Shown: positions 1-8,278 of the stretch, in pieces
How positions within the stretch are numbered: position 1 is the stretch's first letter
How the letters are laid out: the number at the start of each line of letters is the position of its first letter
Assembly: GCA_964552195.1 (NCBI GenBank)
Contig: CAZKFM010000004.1
Location: 124,001-188,000 of the forward strand
Reading direction: 5' to 3'
Length of the DNA: 64,000 bases
Source of the DNA: CAZKAP01 sp964552195
GTDB taxonomy: Bacteria > Bacteroidota > Bacteroidia > Flavobacteriales > Flavobacteriaceae
Notes under the pieces: generated by a model
What the model was told of the DNA's origin: nothing
Database searches by the model: none
The model's input: only the letters and a program-made list of their open reading frames with translations
Translations under genes and position numbers: made by a program

Positions 1-1265
1 TTCATGTTGATATGGAAGCGTTTTTGGGTGGGTAGCAGATCTTGGTGAACACGCAGCACCGGTCCGTCCCATCCGACGTCCAGAGAGACATCCTTGTAAA
101 ACGTTCCTTTTGGGAAGAATACGCCTCCCTGTTCCCATTCGAATTGATAGGGCTTGTCCCTGGAGATCCAGGTTCCTCCGTAAACGGTTTCCCGGGCTGC
201 CGGATCGGCATTTCGCTTTCCCACCACAGGGATGAGTAATTGAGACCGGTTACCGTGATGATCGGTAAGCAGTATCCGTACCTCCCTGGTTTCTCCGGGT
301 CTCAGTTCGATGGTTCCATCCCCCTTAAGCGATTGGAAAACGCTGAGGTTGTTTCCCTCATCTCTGAAGCATTTGTGAATTCTTCGACGGTATCTTTCGA
401 GGTAATCGTAGTCAATGAGCGTGTTGATCTGGGAGGATTCTCCGAAGGAAAACTGATCGAAAACCTGTCGGGTGTACGGAACTCCATCGACTTCCATGAC
501 CACGGAATAGATTCCGTTTTTGTTCGCCGCGAGGTCTTGACGGTCGAAACCAGTAAAGCCAAACCCCACCCGGCCCAGAGCCTCAACCGTATCGGCTACG
601 AAATTGAAGTTGGATTCGTGGTACATGTCGACCTGAGAGCGCTCGAAGCTTCCGTTTGCCGAAGCCGAGGGTCCAATAGGATAAACGAACGCACTAAGGA
701 TTTCCGGGGGATTGTTGTCCTTTATGGGAAAGTCGTACTCCATTGGGTTTTGAGGCCGTTCGGTAACGCTGTTCCGGATTTCAAAATGCAGATGCGGTCC
801 CGACGAGCCCCCCGTGTTACCGGAATAGGCAATCGCTTTTCCCTGTTTAACCGTAAGTGTGCCGAACTCTGGAAACAGTTGTATCTCGTAAGTTTGCTTC
901 AGGTATTGCTGTTGCTTTACGTAGGTTTCGATGGGGTCTGAAAATCGGGACAGGTGCGCATAGACCGAAGTCTTTCCGTTGGGATGGGCTACGTAAAGGG
1001 CCTTGCCGTATCCGCTGAGCGAAACTTTGATGCGCGTTACGGTTCCGTCGGCTACGGCGTACACGGGAAGCCCTTCCCTTCCCTGCGTTTTCAGGTCAAT
1101 TCCGGCATGGAAGTGTCCGGTCCTGAGCTCTCCGAAGGTTCCCGACAATACCAAGGGAATATCCAGCGGGCTGACAAAAGACTCTTCCGAACGCGGCTGT
1201 GCCCGCAGGTCTTGAAGGGATAGCACGGATAGTACGATCAAAAAGACTCTTGGGAAGGAAGTCAT
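1..1265 (-). CDS. M23 family metallopeptidase, 3' end outside window
   Basis: Seen: an open frame of 421 codons that runs off the left edge, so the C-terminus is missing. Residues 1-22 look like a signal peptide (hydrophobic VFLIVLSVLSL, then LRAQ). The peptidase domain lies at about 40-165 and has both zinc motifs of the LAS/lysostaphin fold, H53xxxD57 (in HAGID) and H158xH160 (in PHLHFE). About 250 more residues follow with no motif I recognise. Known: M23 enzymes are zinc endopeptidases that cut peptide cross-links of peptidoglycan in the periplasm. Inferred: an exported cell-wall hydrolase or its scaffold. The ATG at 1265 is chosen because it directly precedes the signal peptide. It is transcribed divergently from the zapA group; a small palindrome (GGGCA-ATC-TGCCC, 1293-1305) lies in its leader. 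Confidence 0.9.
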   Translation of the reverse strand, partial: MTSFPRVFLIVLSVLSLQDLRAQPRSEESFVSPLDIPLVLSGTFGELRTGHFHAGIDLKTQGREGLPVYAVADGTVTRIKVSLSGYGKALYVAHPNGKTSVYAHLSRFSDPIETYVKQQQYLKQTYEIQLFPEFGTLTVKQGKAIAYSGNTGGSSGPHLHFEIRNSVTERPQNPMEYDFPIKDNNPPEILSAFVYPIGPSASANGSFERSQVDMYHESNFNFVADTVEALGRVGFGFTGFDRQDLAANKNGIYSVVMEVDGVPYTRQVFDQFSFGESSQINTLIDYDYLERYRRRIHKCFRDEGNNLSVFQSLKGDGTIELRPGETREVRILLTDHHGNRSQLLIPVVGKRNADPAARETVYGGTWISRDKPYQFEWEQGGVFFPKGTFYKDVSLDVGWDGPVLRVHQDLLPTQKRFHINM

Positions 1266-1343
1266 GGCAATTACCGGATTGAGGGTTCAAACGGGCAATC
1301 TGCCCAAATTTCTAACGGTAAATGTATTGAAACTATTATGTTT

Positions 1344-1360
1344 TCAGAAGGCGCTTCTGA
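1344..1360. promoter_or_regulatory. Perfect 7-3-7 inverted repeat beside the zap promoter
   Basis: TCAGAAG-GCG-CTTCTGA is a perfect dyad ending one base before the TTG (-33) element of the promoter that faces the zapA group. It lies between two divergent genes. A dyad in this position could be an operator for a dimeric regulator. It is unlikely to be a terminator, because no gene ends here and no T tract follows on the plus strand. Confidence 0.4.
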
Positions 1361-1361
1361 G

Positions 1362-1392
1362 TTGCCAGTGAATTCCAGGTTCGTTAAATTTG
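1362..1392 (+). promoter_or_regulatory. Bacteroidetes-type promoter of the zapA group
   Basis: TTG at 1362-1364, a 20-base spacer, then TAAATTTG at 1385-1392. This matches the Bacteroidetes primary sigma consensus TTG-N(17-23)-TAnnTTTG exactly. Transcription would start near 1399, about 15 bases before the ATG at 1415. Confidence 0.75.
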
Positions 1393-1414
1393 TAGAGACA
1401 CGGATGCGTTTGCG

Positions 1415-1702
1415 ATGAGTGAATTGATCAACAGCATCTCGAGGCTGGATTCACTGGTTGACACTCTGCTGAAAAGGCTGGAAGAAACCAAAAGCGAGAA
1501 ACTCAACCTCGAGCAGGAATTGCGGGACCTTCAATCCCGGTTTGCTGATGAACAAAAGAAGCTCCGGGAATGCGAAGAGCAATTGAAAGCCCTTCGCCTG
1601 GCAAACGGTCTGTTGGGTGGTGATAATAGAACTGAGGCTAAGCTCAAGATAAATACCCTGATCCGGGAAATAGATCACTGTATTGCACAGTTATCCGAAT
1701 AG
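1415..1702 (+). CDS. Small coiled-coil protein upstream of zapA
   Basis: 95 residues, almost entirely heptad-like and charged from about residue 10 to 65 (SRLDSLVDTLLKRLEETKSEK onward). It has no signal peptide or membrane segment. Its C-terminal 25 residues (INTLIREIDHCIAQL) look helical as well. It precedes zapA by 7 bases and shares the strong promoter at 1362-1392. I do not recognise a named family with certainty. The position and coiled-coil build resemble ZapB-like division accessory proteins, so a role at the FtsZ ring together with ZapA is a reasonable inference, not something the sequence proves. Confidence 0.8.
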   Translation: MSELINSISRLDSLVDTLLKRLEETKSEKLNLEQELRDLQSRFADEQKKLRECEEQLKALRLANGLLGGDNRTEAKLKINTLIREIDHCIAQLSE

Positions 1703-1709
1703 GTAGTCC

Positions 1710-2003
1710 TTGGAAGAAAAGCTAAAAATAAAGCTGTCGATAGCAGACAGGGTGTATCCCCTGACGATTCGGCCCGAGCAAGAGGAAGGACTCAGAAAAG
1801 CGGCCAAAAGCATAGATTTGCTCGCCAAGCAATACGAGCAAAACTACGCGGTTCGCGACAAACAGGATGTGCTCGCCATGTGTGCCCTTCAGTTTGCAAG
1901 TTCGAGTGTATCGGACCAACAGGAGGAAACCGGCACGAGCAGGGAAGCAATGGAGCGGCTGGAGGCGATAGCAATTCGAATAAGCACTAGTCTCAGAGAC
2001 TAA
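1710..2003 (+). CDS. zapA: Cell division protein ZapA
   Basis: 97 residues, the usual ZapA length. The N-terminal globular part (KIKLSIADRVYPLTI, residues 5-19) matches ZapA, with a helical C-terminal half for dimer and tetramer formation. Known: ZapA binds FtsZ and bundles protofilaments at mid-cell. The start is TTG at 1710; no ATG lies upstream in frame at a sensible distance, and the TTG gives the expected N-terminus. It is cotranscribed with the coiled-coil gene 7 bases upstream and is followed by the 6S RNA gene, the same neighbourhood in which 6S RNA occurs in many bacteria. Confidence 0.9.
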   Translation: MEEKLKIKLSIADRVYPLTIRPEQEEGLRKAAKSIDLLAKQYEQNYAVRDKQDVLAMCALQFASSSVSDQQEETGTSREAMERLEAIAIRISTSLRD

Positions 2004-2028
2004 GACGTTCTGAAAAATATAAATTTAC

Positions 2029-2195
2029 TGCCCACATCGGTCATCATTTTGACAAACTCAACAAGAATTCTATTCTAAAGGGTGAGTTTCGGTTGTAAGA
2101 GCGCGCTCCCACGTCGGAGATTATCGAACAGCCGGTTAGCCCTAATCCTGTTATTTGGAGTTTGTACAGAACTTCATCGGTGTGGGTTTTTTTTT
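2029..2195 (+). ncRNA. ssrS: 6S RNA (SsrS), 6S-Flavo type
   Basis: The zapA-rny gap folds like 6S RNA. Terminal stem: CCCACA 2031-2036 with TGTGGG 2181-2186, then ACAAACTC 2052-2059 with GAGTTTGT 2158-2165. Then a large central bubble (about 2060-2089 and 2135-2157). Apical stem: CGGTTGT 2090-2096 with ACAGCCG 2128-2134, and CTCC 2106-2109 with GGAG 2116-2119. Nine Ts follow (2187-2195). Known: 6S RNA mimics an open promoter and sequesters housekeeping RNA polymerase; a 6S-Flavo class is described in flavobacteria, and zapA is a classic neighbour. A TAAATTTA box at about 2020-2027 could be its own promoter. Exact ends are estimated. Confidence 0.75.
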
Positions 2196-2205
2196 AAAAC
2201 AACCA

Positions 2206-3777
2206 ATGGATACAACACTTTGGCTCATACTGGGCCTGGCAATAGGAGCAGGGATAGGTTACGCCTTGTCCATTTATCTGCAGAAGAGTAAGGGGAAGAC
2301 GGTGTTAGCCGAGGCGGAAAAGGAGGCCCGGGCAATACGGGAACAGGCCGAGAAGGAAGGTGAGCAAATTAAAAAAGACAAGATCTTCCAGGCCAAGGAG
2401 AAATTCCTTGAACTCAAAGGAGAACATGAAAAGCAGCTGCAGCAAAAGGAGCGAAAAGTAGTAGATGCCGAAAAGCGGATACGCGAAAAAGAGAACAAGG
2501 CTTCCAAGGAGCTGAACAAGAACAAACAGCTCAATTCCCAACTGGAGAAGAAACTGGAGGAAATCGACCACAAGAAGGAAATCCTGGACCGTAAAGATGC
2601 GGAATTGGAGAAGTTGCTTTCCAATCAGGTTAAGCAGTTGGAGGTCATCTCCGGATTGTCTGCAGAAGACGCCAAATCCCAGCTCATGGAGTCTCTGAAG
2701 GCGAAGGCCAAGTCTGACGCCGCCGCCTACATACAGGCCACCATGGAGGAAGCCCAGCTAACGGCCAAACAAGAGGCGAAAAAGGTGGTCATCAATACCA
2801 TACAGCGGGTGGGTACCGAAGAGGCGGTGGAGAACTGCGTATCGGTGTTCAACCTGGAATCCGACGATGTCAAGGGCCGTATAATAGGACGGGAAGGTCG
2901 TAACATACGGGCCATAGAATCGGCAACAGGTGTGGAAATCATAGTGGATGATACTCCAGAGGCCATAATACTTTCCTGTTTTGATTCGGTGCGAAGGGAG
3001 GTGGCCCGGCTTTCTCTGCACAGGCTAGTGACGGATGGCCGAATTCACCCGGCGCGGATAGAAGAGGTGGTCAAGAAGACGGAGAAACAGATTCATGATG
3101 AGATTGCCGAGATCGGCAAACGGACCGTTATCGACCTGGGTATTCACGGCCTTCATCCCGAGCTGATCAAGGCAGTCGGAAGGATGAAATACCGTTCTTC
3201 TTACGGACAGAATCTATTGCAGCATTCCCGCGAAGTAGCCAAGCTCTGCGGCATTATGGCGGCAGAACTCGGGCTTAATCCCAAGTTTGCCAAACGCGCA
3301 GGACTCCTGCACGACATTGGGAAAGTGCCCACGGCAGAGGCCGATATCGAGACCCCGCACGCCATCTTGGGAATGGAGTGGGCTAAGAAATACGGAGAGA
3401 ACAAGGAGGTGTGCAATGCCATCGGTGCTCACCATGACGAGGTAGAGATGACCAGCCTGATCTCTCCCATTGTTCAGGTGTGTGATGCCATTAGTGGAGC
3501 CCGTCCAGGCGCAAGAAGGCAAGTGCTGGATTCGTACATTCAACGCCTTAAGGATCTGGAGGATACTGCGTTGGGCTTTAAGGGTGTGGACAAGGCCTAT
3601 GCCATTCAGGCTGGTCGCGAACTCCGGGTTATCGTGGAGAGCGAGAAGGTCAGTGACGACCAGGCTGCAGCCCTGTCTTTCGAGATCTCCCAAAAAATAC
3701 AGACGGATATGACTTATCCCGGTCAGGTGAAGGTGACTGTGATCCGGGAAACCCGCTCGGTTAATATTGCCAAATAG
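2206..3777 (+). CDS. rny: Ribonuclease Y
   Basis: 523 residues, typical for RNase Y. Domains in order: N-terminal membrane anchor (about 4-25), long charged coiled coil (about 30-190), KH RNA-binding domain with GRIIGREGRN at 224-233, and HD phosphohydrolase domain with H369-D370 in LLHDIGK and a later AHHDE motif. Known: RNase Y is a membrane-bound endoribonuclease that starts mRNA decay. I take the ATG at 2206, not the in-frame codon at 2155, because it puts the hydrophobic anchor right after MDTT and avoids translating the 6S RNA terminator. The start codon lies only 10 bases after the T tract of the 6S gene, so expression must come from read-through, processing or an internal promoter. 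Confidence 0.95.
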   Translation: MDTTLWLILGLAIGAGIGYALSIYLQKSKGKTVLAEAEKEARAIREQAEKEGEQIKKDKIFQAKEKFLELKGEHEKQLQQKERKVVDAEKRIREKENKASKELNKNKQLNSQLEKKLEEIDHKKEILDRKDAELEKLLSNQVKQLEVISGLSAEDAKSQLMESLKAKAKSDAAAYIQATMEEAQLTAKQEAKKVVINTIQRVGTEEAVENCVSVFNLESDDVKGRIIGREGRNIRAIESATGVEIIVDDTPEAIILSCFDSVRREVARLSLHRLVTDGRIHPARIEEVVKKTEKQIHDEIAEIGKRTVIDLGIHGLHPELIKAVGRMKYRSSYGQNLLQHSREVAKLCGIMAAELGLNPKFAKRAGLLHDIGKVPTAEADIETPHAILGMEWAKKYGENKEVCNAIGAHHDEVEMTSLISPIVQVCDAISGARPGARRQVLDSYIQRLKDLEDTALGFKGVDKAYAIQAGRELRVIVESEKVSDDQAAALSFEISQKIQTDMTYPGQVKVTVIRETRSVNIAK

Positions 3778-3787
3778 CCTTTGCAGC

Positions 3788-4978
3788 ATGTTGGACTTCA
3801 GATTGTTGTTCTTGAGATACACCTACACGGTTTGCTTACTGCTGTGTCTCAGTTTCCTCTCCCAACAACTGCCTGCCCAGCAAGTTGTTTATTTCCCAAC
3901 CTCTGATGGATCCTGGGAATCGGCACCCCAACAGTTGATCCGAAAAGTGAATGTCGGCGCACTGGAGGAAGCTGTCTCATACGCAGAGGCCAATGAATAC
4001 AGCGGATCCCGAGATCTGCGGCAGGCCATTTTAAAGGGATTCATCCGGGAACCTTATCACGAAATCCTGGGTCCCGTAAAGAAAAGGGGAGGTCCCGCCG
4101 GAATGATTATCAAAGATGGATATCTGCTTGCCCAGTGGGGAGACCTGGAAAGGGTGGATATGGCATTCAGCGTAACCAAGAGTTTCCTATCGGCAACAGC
4201 AGGTTTAGCCATCGATCAGGGCCTCATCCGTTCCGTTAATGATTCCGTTGCCGACTATGTCTGGGATGGTACTTTTGAGGGGCCGCACAACAGCTCCATA
4301 CAGTGGAAGCATCTGCTTCAGCAGAACTCGGACTGGACCGGTTCTCTATGGGGACTTAACGATTGGGCGGACCGGCCACCAAAGAAGGGTACTATAGACG
4401 ACTGGCGCCTAACTCCTCCCCGAACTCCGGGAACGGTTATGGAATACAATGATGTACGGGTAAATGTCCTGGCCTATGCCCTGACTCATGTTTGGCGCAA
4501 ACCCCTTCCGCTGGTGTTACGAGAACAACTGATGGACCGCCTGGGTTGCAGCACCACCTGGAGGTGGTTTGGCTATGAGCATGCCTGGACCACTATTGAC
4601 GGACTGAGAATGAAATCGGTCACCGGGGGCGGACATTCCGGGGGCGGCATGTTCATAAACACTCTGGATATGGCCCGATTCGGCCTGCTTTTCATGAATA
4701 GGGGTAACTGGGCGGGCCATCAGATACTCAGTTCAGACTGGATTGAGGAGGCGACACGCCCATCTGGTCCGAATTCCAGATACGGCTATATGTGGTGGTT
4801 AAACCGGGACGCCGAAGGTGAATGGGCACAATTACCGGAACAGCTGTTCTATGCGGCTGGTTTCGGAGGAAACTTCATCGTCGTGGATCAGGAATCGAGG
4901 CTGGTTATCGTGTGCCGTTGGCTGGAACCAGGTCGATTACCCGTATTCCTAAACAAAGTATACGCGGCCTTGGAATAA
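3788..4978 (+). CDS. Serine hydrolase, beta-lactamase/PBP-like fold
   Basis: 396 residues. A signal peptide spans 1-32 (LLLCLSFLSQQLPAQ). The catalytic SxxK motif is S128-V-T-K131 (FSVTKSFLSA), followed further on by the Tyr motif in MEYNDVRVN and a glycine-rich stretch (GGGHSGGGMF). This is the PF00144-type layout. Known: the family includes esterases, D-aminopeptidases and class C beta-lactamases; the substrate cannot be read from sequence, so I do not claim antibiotic resistance. Likely periplasmic. The ATG at 3788 is preferred to an in-frame start at 3767 because it avoids overlap with rny and begins the signal peptide cleanly. It ends 12 bases from the convergent DUF349 gene. Confidence 0.85.
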   Translation: MLDFRLLFLRYTYTVCLLLCLSFLSQQLPAQQVVYFPTSDGSWESAPQQLIRKVNVGALEEAVSYAEANEYSGSRDLRQAILKGFIREPYHEILGPVKKRGGPAGMIIKDGYLLAQWGDLERVDMAFSVTKSFLSATAGLAIDQGLIRSVNDSVADYVWDGTFEGPHNSSIQWKHLLQQNSDWTGSLWGLNDWADRPPKKGTIDDWRLTPPRTPGTVMEYNDVRVNVLAYALTHVWRKPLPLVLREQLMDRLGCSTTWRWFGYEHAWTTIDGLRMKSVTGGGHSGGGMFINTLDMARFGLLFMNRGNWAGHQILSSDWIEEATRPSGPNSRYGYMWWLNRDAEGEWAQLPEQLFYAAGFGGNFIVVDQESRLVIVCRWLEPGRLPVFLNKVYAALE

Positions 4979-4990
4979 ATTTGATCCGGT

Positions 4991-7411
4991 TTATTCCTCT
5001 TCGGGGACTTCTTCTTCCCCTGCTGCCTCGGCTTCTTCCTCTTTTTTCAGTCTATTCAGGAGAATATTCGCGTTTTTCAGCTTACCCTCCCAGACCTCGA
5101 GTACACTCTTGTGTTTGTCGATCTTCTTTTGAACTTCCTGTACAAGGGGGTTGCTGGATCCCGAAAAGAATTCCATGTTATTCTCAAGTTGACGAATTTC
5201 CTGACGGCTTTCATCAATTTTACGCTTGATAAATGAGCGCTCCTTGAGAACGGCCCTCTTGTCGTTTCCTTCGGAAAGCTCTTTGAGCTTGTCCCCGTAG
5301 CGAAGGATCTGTGACTCCTTCTGGTCGATATTAAGTTGCGAGAAAAGCTGATCGATATGTTTGTTGAACCGATCGTTGATATCCCGTTTTCCTGCAGGAA
5401 CGCGTCCCAGCTCCTTCCATTCGGATATAAAACCCTTAATGATCTCCATATCCTTTTCCTTGGTTCCGCTGAGTTTAACCTTCTCCAAGCGTTCGAGTAC
5501 CTTTTTCTTAGTCTGAAAATTTTCGTTTTCAGCCTTGTGCTCCTCGCGCTTTTCCGAGTGGATGCGGTCGAAGTATTCGTTACAGGCCCCCTTGAATTCC
5601 GCCCAGATCTTGTCGGAGTACTTCCTCGGAACGTGCCCTATTTTTTTCCACTCGTTTTGGATACGCTTCATCTCGGGAGTAGCCACTTCGTGGTCATCAC
5701 TGTCCTTCAGGGCAAGGGCTTTTTCCACTAAGGCGCGCTTCTTGTTGAGGTTTTCTAACTGTTCCTGCTTGAGTTCCTTGTACAGGGAATTTTTCTTCCG
5801 GTTAAAACTTCTGACCGCCCCTTTGAATTCTGACCAGGTCTCGTCACGTTTCGATTTAGGTACGCGTCCTAAGGCGAGAAATTCCTCCCGGAGTTTCTCG
5901 ATCTTACGAATCTGACCCTGTAGTGCCTTGTGCTCGGTAGCGGCATTGTCCGCAATGTCTTGTATTTGCTGGATTATCTCCTTTTTTCGCTCGAGATTAA
6001 TTCCCTGTTGGGCTTCGAGTTCCTTGAAATGCTCCTGTCTGCGGTGGTGAATGGCCTTGGTGGCATCGCTGAAGCGGTTCCAAACATCGTCCCGCTTTTC
6101 CTTGGCTACCGGGCCTACATCTTCCTTCCAGATTTTGTGTAGGCTCTGCAATTCGAAAAGAGCTTTATTCAGGTCCGGTTCATCCTTGAGTTCTTCGGCC
6201 CGGCGAATCAGTTTTTCCTTTTCCTCCAGGTTGTGCTGAAAGTCCAGGTCCCGCAGTTCCCGGTTCAGATGAAGGAAGTCGTAAAAAATCTCCGTATGAT
6301 GGTGATAGGTCTGCCAGAGGTTATTGTATTCGTTCCTGGGGACGGGTCCGGCGTTTCGCCATTTTTCCTGGATCTCCTTGAAGTTTTTATAGGTGTGGTG
6401 CATGTCCTCCTCCACATTGATGAGGGACTTTAGTTCTTCGATGATTTCCAGGCGCTTCGACAGGTTTTCTTTTAACTCTCGTTCTATCTGTTTGTAGTGC
6501 TGGTCGCGTTTTTCACGGTACTCCGCCATCAGCTCGTTGAATTGCCTTTTGGCCACGGACTGGTAACGAAAGTCGATCTCGTTTCCTCCGTTGCTGATGA
6601 ACTCTTCCTTTTTCTCCTCCAGGTAAATCTTGAATTTCCGGTCGAATTCGTGGCGTATCTGATTGACTTTCTTTGAGATGGTCGCTATCGAAGAAGTCCT
6701 TAAAAGCAACTGCAGTTCACCTACCAGATTTTCCATATTCATGGAAGCGTAATCTACTTCTTTATCATGCGGGTCCGAAACCGTTTCGTCGGTTTTGTTA
6801 TTTGCCTCTACCGTCTTCCCGCGATCCTGAGTATCCGGTTCTTCCTCACCTCCTTCGGACTGCGCAGTCGACTCTTCTTTTTCCGCGGTGGTGACCGAAG
6901 CCGAGTCGGAATGTGTATCCTCGTTTACATTCGCATCCGACTCCGAAGCCGTTTCCTTACTAGCCGATTCTTTTTTAACGAAAGGCTCTTCGATCCCCGT
7001 TTTGTCTGTTTCTGCCGAGTCTTTTACCTCCGCCATGGTATCGCTTGCGGTACCCTCCATATCGGATTCTCCCAAAAGAGTATCGGGTTCTTCCTGCGAG
7101 GTGGAATCCGCAGCGATCTCAGGGGAATCATCTGTCTGCCCGGAAGTTTCTTTAACGTGGTCAGGTGTGGTCTTCTCCCCTTCAGACTCCGGAGCGGAAT
7201 TTTCCGGGCTATCGACATTACCCGTTTCAGCGGATTGCTTTTCCTCTTCAGGGGTGCTCTCGATAGAGTGGTTTTCGGGATTCCTCTCTGGTTGGTGACT
7301 ATCTATGGCTTTCTGCTTTCCTTCATCTGCGACATGGGGCTTTTCTGTGCCCTCAGCAGCTTGTCTTTCCTTCTCGTTAAGGGATTCAGAGCCCTTTTCC
7401 ATCTCAGCCAT
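4991..7411 (-). CDS. DUF349 repeat protein with long acidic N-terminus
   Basis: 806 residues from the ATG at 7411 (MAEMEKG). The first 220 or so residues are rich in Glu, Ser, Thr and Asp and look disordered. The rest is helical and charged, with at least five DUF349-type repeats about 70-80 residues apart. Each has a tryptophan, a G-x-V-P turn and a second W or F (for example KEDVGPVAKEKRDDVW and LGRVPKSKRDETW). No signal peptide or membrane segment. The cellular role of DUF349 is not established, and I make no functional claim. It is the last gene of the long minus-strand run and lies 87 bases after aroE. Confidence 0.85.
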   Translation of the reverse strand: MAEMEKGSESLNEKERQAAEGTEKPHVADEGKQKAIDSHQPERNPENHSIESTPEEEKQSAETGNVDSPENSAPESEGEKTTPDHVKETSGQTDDSPEIAADSTSQEEPDTLLGESDMEGTASDTMAEVKDSAETDKTGIEEPFVKKESASKETASESDANVNEDTHSDSASVTTAEKEESTAQSEGGEEEPDTQDRGKTVEANNKTDETVSDPHDKEVDYASMNMENLVGELQLLLRTSSIATISKKVNQIRHEFDRKFKIYLEEKKEEFISNGGNEIDFRYQSVAKRQFNELMAEYREKRDQHYKQIERELKENLSKRLEIIEELKSLINVEEDMHHTYKNFKEIQEKWRNAGPVPRNEYNNLWQTYHHHTEIFYDFLHLNRELRDLDFQHNLEEKEKLIRRAEELKDEPDLNKALFELQSLHKIWKEDVGPVAKEKRDDVWNRFSDATKAIHHRRQEHFKELEAQQGINLERKKEIIQQIQDIADNAATEHKALQGQIRKIEKLREEFLALGRVPKSKRDETWSEFKGAVRSFNRKKNSLYKELKQEQLENLNKKRALVEKALALKDSDDHEVATPEMKRIQNEWKKIGHVPRKYSDKIWAEFKGACNEYFDRIHSEKREEHKAENENFQTKKKVLERLEKVKLSGTKEKDMEIIKGFISEWKELGRVPAGKRDINDRFNKHIDQLFSQLNIDQKESQILRYGDKLKELSEGNDKRAVLKERSFIKRKIDESRQEIRQLENNMEFFSGSSNPLVQEVQKKIDKHKSVLEVWEGKLKNANILLNRLKKEEEAEAAGEEEVPEEE

Positions 7412-7498
7412 AATCACTGGTGTTTGATTAATTATTGCCGTTAGTTCCGACGGGATAAGTTCCCGATACTCAGCAAAAATAAACAATCTGATATACCG

Positions 7499-8278
7499 TT
7501 ATCGAGCGTTTTCCGCATTTGAATTCGTCCAGAAAGTCCATGCGGCCTCGGCTTGATATTCCAGCATTTCCAATCCATTTTTTACGCGGCACCCCCTGGA
7601 GACTCCCTCGATCAGGAAAGGCGTGCGTTCCGGTTTGTAAATAAGGTCATAAAGCAGGTGCCGGCTATCCAGGAAGTGGTAGGGCAGATCGGGCTTAGCT
7701 CCGGGAAACTGTGAACTACCCAAAGGTGTAGTATTGACAATTACTGTGCAATGGTCCATGATTTCCTGACTCAGACCGGAATACACCTGCTCTGCACTTC
7801 CATGGGAGCGGGATACCCTGAAGACTTCCATACCCAGGCCCTTAAGGGCGTACACCACTGCTCTGGAGGCACCGCCCGTACCCAACACTAGTGCTTTTCG
7901 GTCTCCGGCCAAAAGTAAAGGCTTAAGGGAAGCGCTAAAGCCGGTTACATCCGTGTTGTGACCGAGGCTTCCATTCGGGGTAAATCCTATGGTATTCACC
8001 GCACCCACCGTGCGGGCCAGATCGGTGAGTGAATCCAGATAGGGTATGACAGCTTCCTTGTAAGGAATGGTTACGTTCAGGCCGAGGATATCGCTACGCT
8101 TAAGGAGGGAGCGGATTTCGCGTATGTCACTCAGGTCGAAGTTGACATATTCCTGATCGTTAAGCCCTTCGGCTTTAAACTTGCTGTTGAAATAGGGCCG
8201 GGAAAAGGAGTACGAGATATTTCTACCGATCAGTCCGTAGAGGATTTTTTTTTTTGCGGCGCTCCCGTTGTAATCCAT
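7499..8278 (-). CDS. aroE: Shikimate dehydrogenase
   Basis: 259 residues. Catalyses NADPH-dependent reduction of 3-dehydroshikimate to shikimate in aromatic amino acid synthesis. Visible motifs: substrate site near the N-terminus (GRNISYSFSRPYFN), the catalytic lysine in NVTIPYKEA, the partner aspartate in HNTDVTGF, and the dinucleotide site VLGTGGASRAV. The start is uncertain. The ATG at 8278 lies 56 bases inside the upstream DUF368 gene and gives an N-terminal extension (MDYNGSAAKKK) encoded by an 11-A tract before the family's usual first residues (ILYGLIG). No nearer ATG exists in frame, so I keep 8278. The overlap suggests translational coupling. Confidence 0.92.
   Translation of the reverse strand: MDYNGSAAKKKILYGLIGRNISYSFSRPYFNSKFKAEGLNDQEYVNFDLSDIREIRSLLKRSDILGLNVTIPYKEAVIPYLDSLTDLARTVGAVNTIGFTPNGSLGHNTDVTGFSASLKPLLLAGDRKALVLGTGGASRAVVYALKGLGMEVFRVSRSHGSAEQVYSGLSQEIMDHCTVIVNTTPLGSSQFPGAKPDLPYHFLDSRHLLYDLIYKPERTPFLIEGVSRGCRVKNGLEMLEYQAEAAWTFWTNSNAENAR

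Noticed and set aside
240..941. Open frame of 233 codons on the plus strand
   Set aside because: It lies antisense to the M23 peptidase gene, whose minus-strand translation has a signal peptide and both zinc motifs. The plus-strand product has no recognisable feature.
3788..4978. Antibiotic-resistance beta-lactamase
   Set aside because: The SxxK fold is present, but the family is broad and the sequence context (YND-type tyrosine motif) is that of general serine hydrolases. No resistance claim is justified.
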